Positions 4,857 to 7,180 of a stretch of 7,180 nucleotides of DNA are shown piece by piece. Position 1 is the first letter of the stretch. The number at the start of each line of letters is the position of its first letter. The position numbers and the translations under genes are program-made. The DNA comes from Planctomycetota bacterium (GTDB taxonomy: Bacteria; Planctomycetota; Phycisphaerae; WQYP01; JAJZKY01), in assembly GCA_021803885.1 (NCBI GenBank), contig JAJZKY010000223.1, positions 1 to 7,180 of the forward strand, read 5' to 3'. The notes under the pieces are model-generated. The model worked only from the letters and a program-made list of their open reading frames with translations, was not told the DNA's origin and did no database searches.

Positions 4857-7180
4857 ATGCAAAAATCACACCAAATCCTTGCCTTCACCACCGCGCGCAC
4901 TTCCGCAAAGCCTAAGCTTTCAACGGCCAAACGTAGTTACTTGGGCCAGGCCCGGCTCATCGCCGCTTGTGCCTTGGCCGCCGGTGCCGTACTGGTTCCA
5001 GGGGTCGCCCGGCACGGGGCCAACGCCGCCACCATTACCTGGACCGACAGCAGCGGAAATCATACATGGAGCGACAACGCCAATTGGTCACCCACCGGTA
5101 CGCCCACCACCACCTCCGACGTCATCATTGGCAGCCCAGCCAGCGCCGCTACACCGTCGCTGGATGATTTTTCCGTAACAATTGCCAATCTTACAGTCAA
5201 CACAAGTAGCGAACTGGATGTAGCCGCCAATATTGACCTGGACATTGGGGCCGGTGGAACAGTTACAGACAATGGTACGATCAAGGTGAATGCTACGGGC
5301 GCTAATTCCGGTACCGGCATCGGCATTACGGGTGCGGTGCTGCTTACCGGCAGCGGCAACCTGGTGCTTAATGCCAATTCGGCCAATCTGGGTACCGCCA
5401 ACATCTTTAATAACGGGAGCAGCAACCTCACGCAGGATACCAACCATACTATTTCCGGCACCGGCGAAATTACCGTCGTTACTTTCAACAATAACGGCAC
5501 CGTGAATGCCAATTCCAATGGCAACACGCTGCTGCTGCAGAACACGCTCAACAACACAGGAACGATGGAAGCCACCAGCGGCGGCATCCTTGAACTCACC
5601 GGCACCACCACCAACACCGGTGGCACCATTTTGGCCAGCGGTGGCACGGTGCTGCTCAGTGGCAGCAGCATCACCGGCGGTACGCTGACTAGCGCCAGCG
5701 GGAGTGAAATTGACGCGCAAGCAAACACCACTCTTGGCGGTGTTACTATTTCCACCGGCAGCAACCTCAAGGTTCTGGATAGCAATAACTTATACTTCGC
5801 CAGTGGCAGCACCATCACCGATAATGGCACCATTACCATAAATAAGGGAGGGAGCAACAACGGCACCGGCATCGGCATTGACGGTACGGTCAATCTTACC
5901 GGCACCGGCAACCTGGTGCTGAATGCCAATTCAGCCAATCTGGGTACCGCCAACATCTTTAATAACGGGAGCAGCAACCTCACGCAGGATACCAACCATA
6001 CTATTTCCGGTACCGGCGAAATTACCGTCGTTACTTTCAACAATAACGGCACCGTGAATGCCAATTCCAATGGCAACACGCTGCTGTTGCAGAACACGCT
6101 CAACAACACAGGAACGATGAAAGCCACCAGCGGCGGCATCCTTGAACTCACCGGCACCACCACCAACACCGGTGGCACTATTCTGGCTGACGGTGGCACA
6201 GTGCTGCTCAATGGCGGCAGCATCACTGGCGGTACGCTGACTAGCGCCAGCGGGAGTGAAATTGACGCGCAAGCAAACATCACCCTTGGCGATGTAACTC
6301 TTTCCACCGGCAGTAACCTCAAGGTACTGGATGGCAATAATATATTCTTCGCCAGTGGCAGCACCATCACCGATAATGGTACCATTACCGTAAACAAGGG
6401 TGGGACCAATACCGGTACCGGCATCGGCGTTACGGGTGCGGTCGATCTGACCGGCAGCGGGGTTATTGCACTTAATGCCTATCATGACCCCACAACCGGG
6501 GCTACCGTAGAAGGTACCGCGCACATTTTTGACAACGGTAACAGCAATCTTACGCAAGAATCCGGCCACACTATAAATGGCATGGGTGAAATCTCCATCC
6601 ACACCTTTACTAATAAAGGAATCGTTGATGCGAATCAGACTGTGAGTTCCACGGGTAACGGTACCGTGGCGGGTGTTCTGCAGCTTCTTACAAATAGCAC
6701 CAACATTGGCACCCTGGAGGCAACAAACGGAGGCTTGCTGCAAATTGCAGCGACGGTTGCCAATGCCAACGGCACAAATAATGGCATCATTTTGGCTAGC
6801 GGCGGTACTGTGTTGCTTGACGGCGGATCCATAACCGGCGGTACGCTGACCAGCGTCAACGGTAGCGAAATTGATGAAGAAGGGAGCACCACTCTTGGCG
6901 GTGTAACTCTTTCCAACGGCAGCAATCTCAAGGTTCTGGATAGCAATAACTTATACTTCGCCAGTGGCAGCATCATCATCGATAATGGCACTATTACCTT
7001 AAATAAGGGTGGAACCAACACCGGTACCGGCATCGGCATTGACGGTACGGTCGATCTTACCGGCACCGGCAACCTGGTGCTGAATGCCAATTCAGCCAAT
7101 CTGGGTACCGCCAACATCTTTAATAACGGGAGCAGCAACCTCACGCAGGATACCAACCATACTATTTCCGGTACCGGCGA
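4857..7180 (+). CDS. Giant tandem-repeat beta-helix surface protein (adhesin-like), 3' end outside window
   Basis: The frame stays open from the ATG at 4857 to the window end, giving 774 complete residues with no stop. GGGAG at 4844-4848 is the ribosome binding site, 8 bases upstream. The N-terminus is a long signal peptide: a basic stretch to about residue 33, a hydrophobic core at 34-50 and likely cleavage after ANA at 55-57. Residues 58-95 carry ITWTD, TWSDNANWSPTGTP and a DVIIG strand, a module common at the start of autotransporter-like and PEP-CTERM-associated repeat proteins. From residue 109 the protein is tandem repeats of 184, 184 and 203 residues and a fourth cut by the window end. 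Short rungs such as TDNGTI, NNTGTM, TNTGGTI and ITGGTL suggest a right-handed beta-helix. The mature part lacks Cys and is rich in Gly, Asn, Thr and Ser. A role in adhesion or matrix is inferred. Whether it ends in a PEP-CTERM tail or a beta-barrel cannot be seen. Confidence 0.9.
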   Translation, partial: MQKSHQILAFTTARTSAKPKLSTAKRSYLGQARLIAACALAAGAVLVPGVARHGANAATITWTDSSGNHTWSDNANWSPTGTPTTTSDVIIGSPASAATPSLDDFSVTIANLTVNTSSELDVAANIDLDIGAGGTVTDNGTIKVNATGANSGTGIGITGAVLLTGSGNLVLNANSANLGTANIFNNGSSNLTQDTNHTISGTGEITVVTFNNNGTVNANSNGNTLLLQNTLNNTGTMEATSGGILELTGTTTNTGGTILASGGTVLLSGSSITGGTLTSASGSEIDAQANTTLGGVTISTGSNLKVLDSNNLYFASGSTITDNGTITINKGGSNNGTGIGIDGTVNLTGTGNLVLNANSANLGTANIFNNGSSNLTQDTNHTISGTGEITVVTFNNNGTVNANSNGNTLLLQNTLNNTGTMKATSGGILELTGTTTNTGGTILADGGTVLLNGGSITGGTLTSASGSEIDAQANITLGDVTLSTGSNLKVLDGNNIFFASGSTITDNGTITVNKGGTNTGTGIGVTGAVDLTGSGVIALNAYHDPTTGATVEGTAHIFDNGNSNLTQESGHTINGMGEISIHTFTNKGIVDANQTVSSTGNGTVAGVLQLLTNSTNIGTLEATNGGLLQIAATVANANGTNNGIILASGGTVLLDGGSITGGTLTSVNGSEIDEEGSTTLGGVTLSNGSNLKVLDSNNLYFASGSIIIDNGTITLNKGGTNTGTGIGIDGTVDLTGTGNLVLNANSANLGTANIFNNGSSNLTQDTNHTISGTG
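5181..5732 (+). repeat. Adhesin repeat unit 1 (552 bp, 184 residues)
   Basis: This is the first unit, residues 109-292. Its first third (to about 5340) is diverged from the later units (SELDVAANIDLDIGAGG in place of SNLKVLDSNNLYFASGS). Positions 5382-5626 differ from the matching bases of unit 2 (5934-6178) at only three sites, which shows a recent common origin at DNA level. Confidence 0.9.
5733..6284 (+). repeat. Adhesin repeat unit 2 (552 bp, 184 residues)
   Basis: This unit covers residues 293-476. It is nearly identical to unit 1 in its middle and to the visible part of unit 4. From about 5874 to 6019 it differs from 7035-7180 at a single base, while its first 140 bases show more than ten differences from unit 4. 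Confidence 0.9.
6285..6893 (+). repeat. Adhesin repeat unit 3 (609 bp, 203 residues, diverged)
   Basis: This unit covers residues 477-679. The first part (to about 6440) is close to unit 2. From about 6455 the sequence is clearly diverged and 19 residues longer, with inserted material such as YHDPTTGATVEGTAH and VSSTGNGTVAGVLQL. The closing GGSITGGTLTS segment returns to the common pattern. Confidence 0.88.
6894..7180 (+). repeat. Adhesin repeat unit 4 (incomplete at window end)
   Basis: Residues 680-774 are visible. The unit resembles unit 2 more than its neighbour unit 3: its last 146 bases match unit 2 except for one base. The array therefore continues outside the window for at least the rest of this unit. 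Confidence 0.88.

Noticed and set aside
4449..4862. Minus-strand open frame opposite the LamG gene end
   Set aside because: It is antisense to conserved LamG and PEP-CTERM coding sequence and has no supporting features.
5060..6424. Long minus-strand open frame (about 454 codons) opposite the repeat protein gene
   Set aside because: It is antisense of the GNC/ACC-rich repeat codons, which rarely form stops on the other strand. Its product is a low-complexity Leu/Val/Pro repeat, it has no ribosome binding site, and the plus frame has a signal peptide and protein-like motifs.
5931..7156. Further minus-strand open frames opposite the adhesin repeats
   Set aside because: They are the same antisense shadow effect repeated in each unit, and they break wherever the repeat diverges.

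Overview
The window looks like a bacterial chromosomal segment, probably from the Planctomycetota or Verrucomicrobiota. This rests on two proteins with PEP-CTERM sorting tails, a LamG-like exported protein, a very large Gly/Asn/Thr/Ser-rich beta-helix repeat protein with an N-terminal NW-type motif, clear Shine-Dalgarno sites, and the style of the LuxR-type regulator. Phylum assignment is inference; no rRNA, tRNA or CRISPR array was seen.

Layout from left to right. Positions 1-339 hold no gene but contain copy 1 of a 165-bp MITE-like element (69-233). A PEP-CTERM protein gene lies on the minus strand (340-1269), driven by a near-consensus sigma-70 promoter (1347-1374). Next to it is a decayed fragment of a cysteinyl-tRNA synthetase gene on the plus strand (1411-1720), with a nonsense codon in place of a conserved Trp and a 1-base frameshift just before KMSKS. 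MITE copy 2 (1948-2112) has landed exactly at the stop codon of a minus-strand LuxR-type regulator gene (2112-3251). A 684-bp divergent intergenic region (3252-3935) carries a cluster of ATGTAA boxes. On the plus strand follow a LamG-like PEP-CTERM protein gene (3936-4778) and, 78 bp later, a giant repeat surface protein gene (4857 to beyond 7180). The latter contains at least four tandem repeats of 552, 552, 609 and at least 287 bp.

The common theme is export and cell-surface or matrix display. Two proteins have a signal peptide and a PEP-CTERM tail, which in known systems is processed by an exosortase (not encoded here). The third is an adhesin-like beta-helix protein. The LuxR-type regulator sits divergently from the LamG/adhesin pair and could control them, but nothing in the sequence proves it. 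The segment also shows active genome rearrangement: a mobile repeat pair with intact target duplications, a synthetase remnant, and repeats in the adhesin gene that look homogenised by recent duplication or gene conversion.
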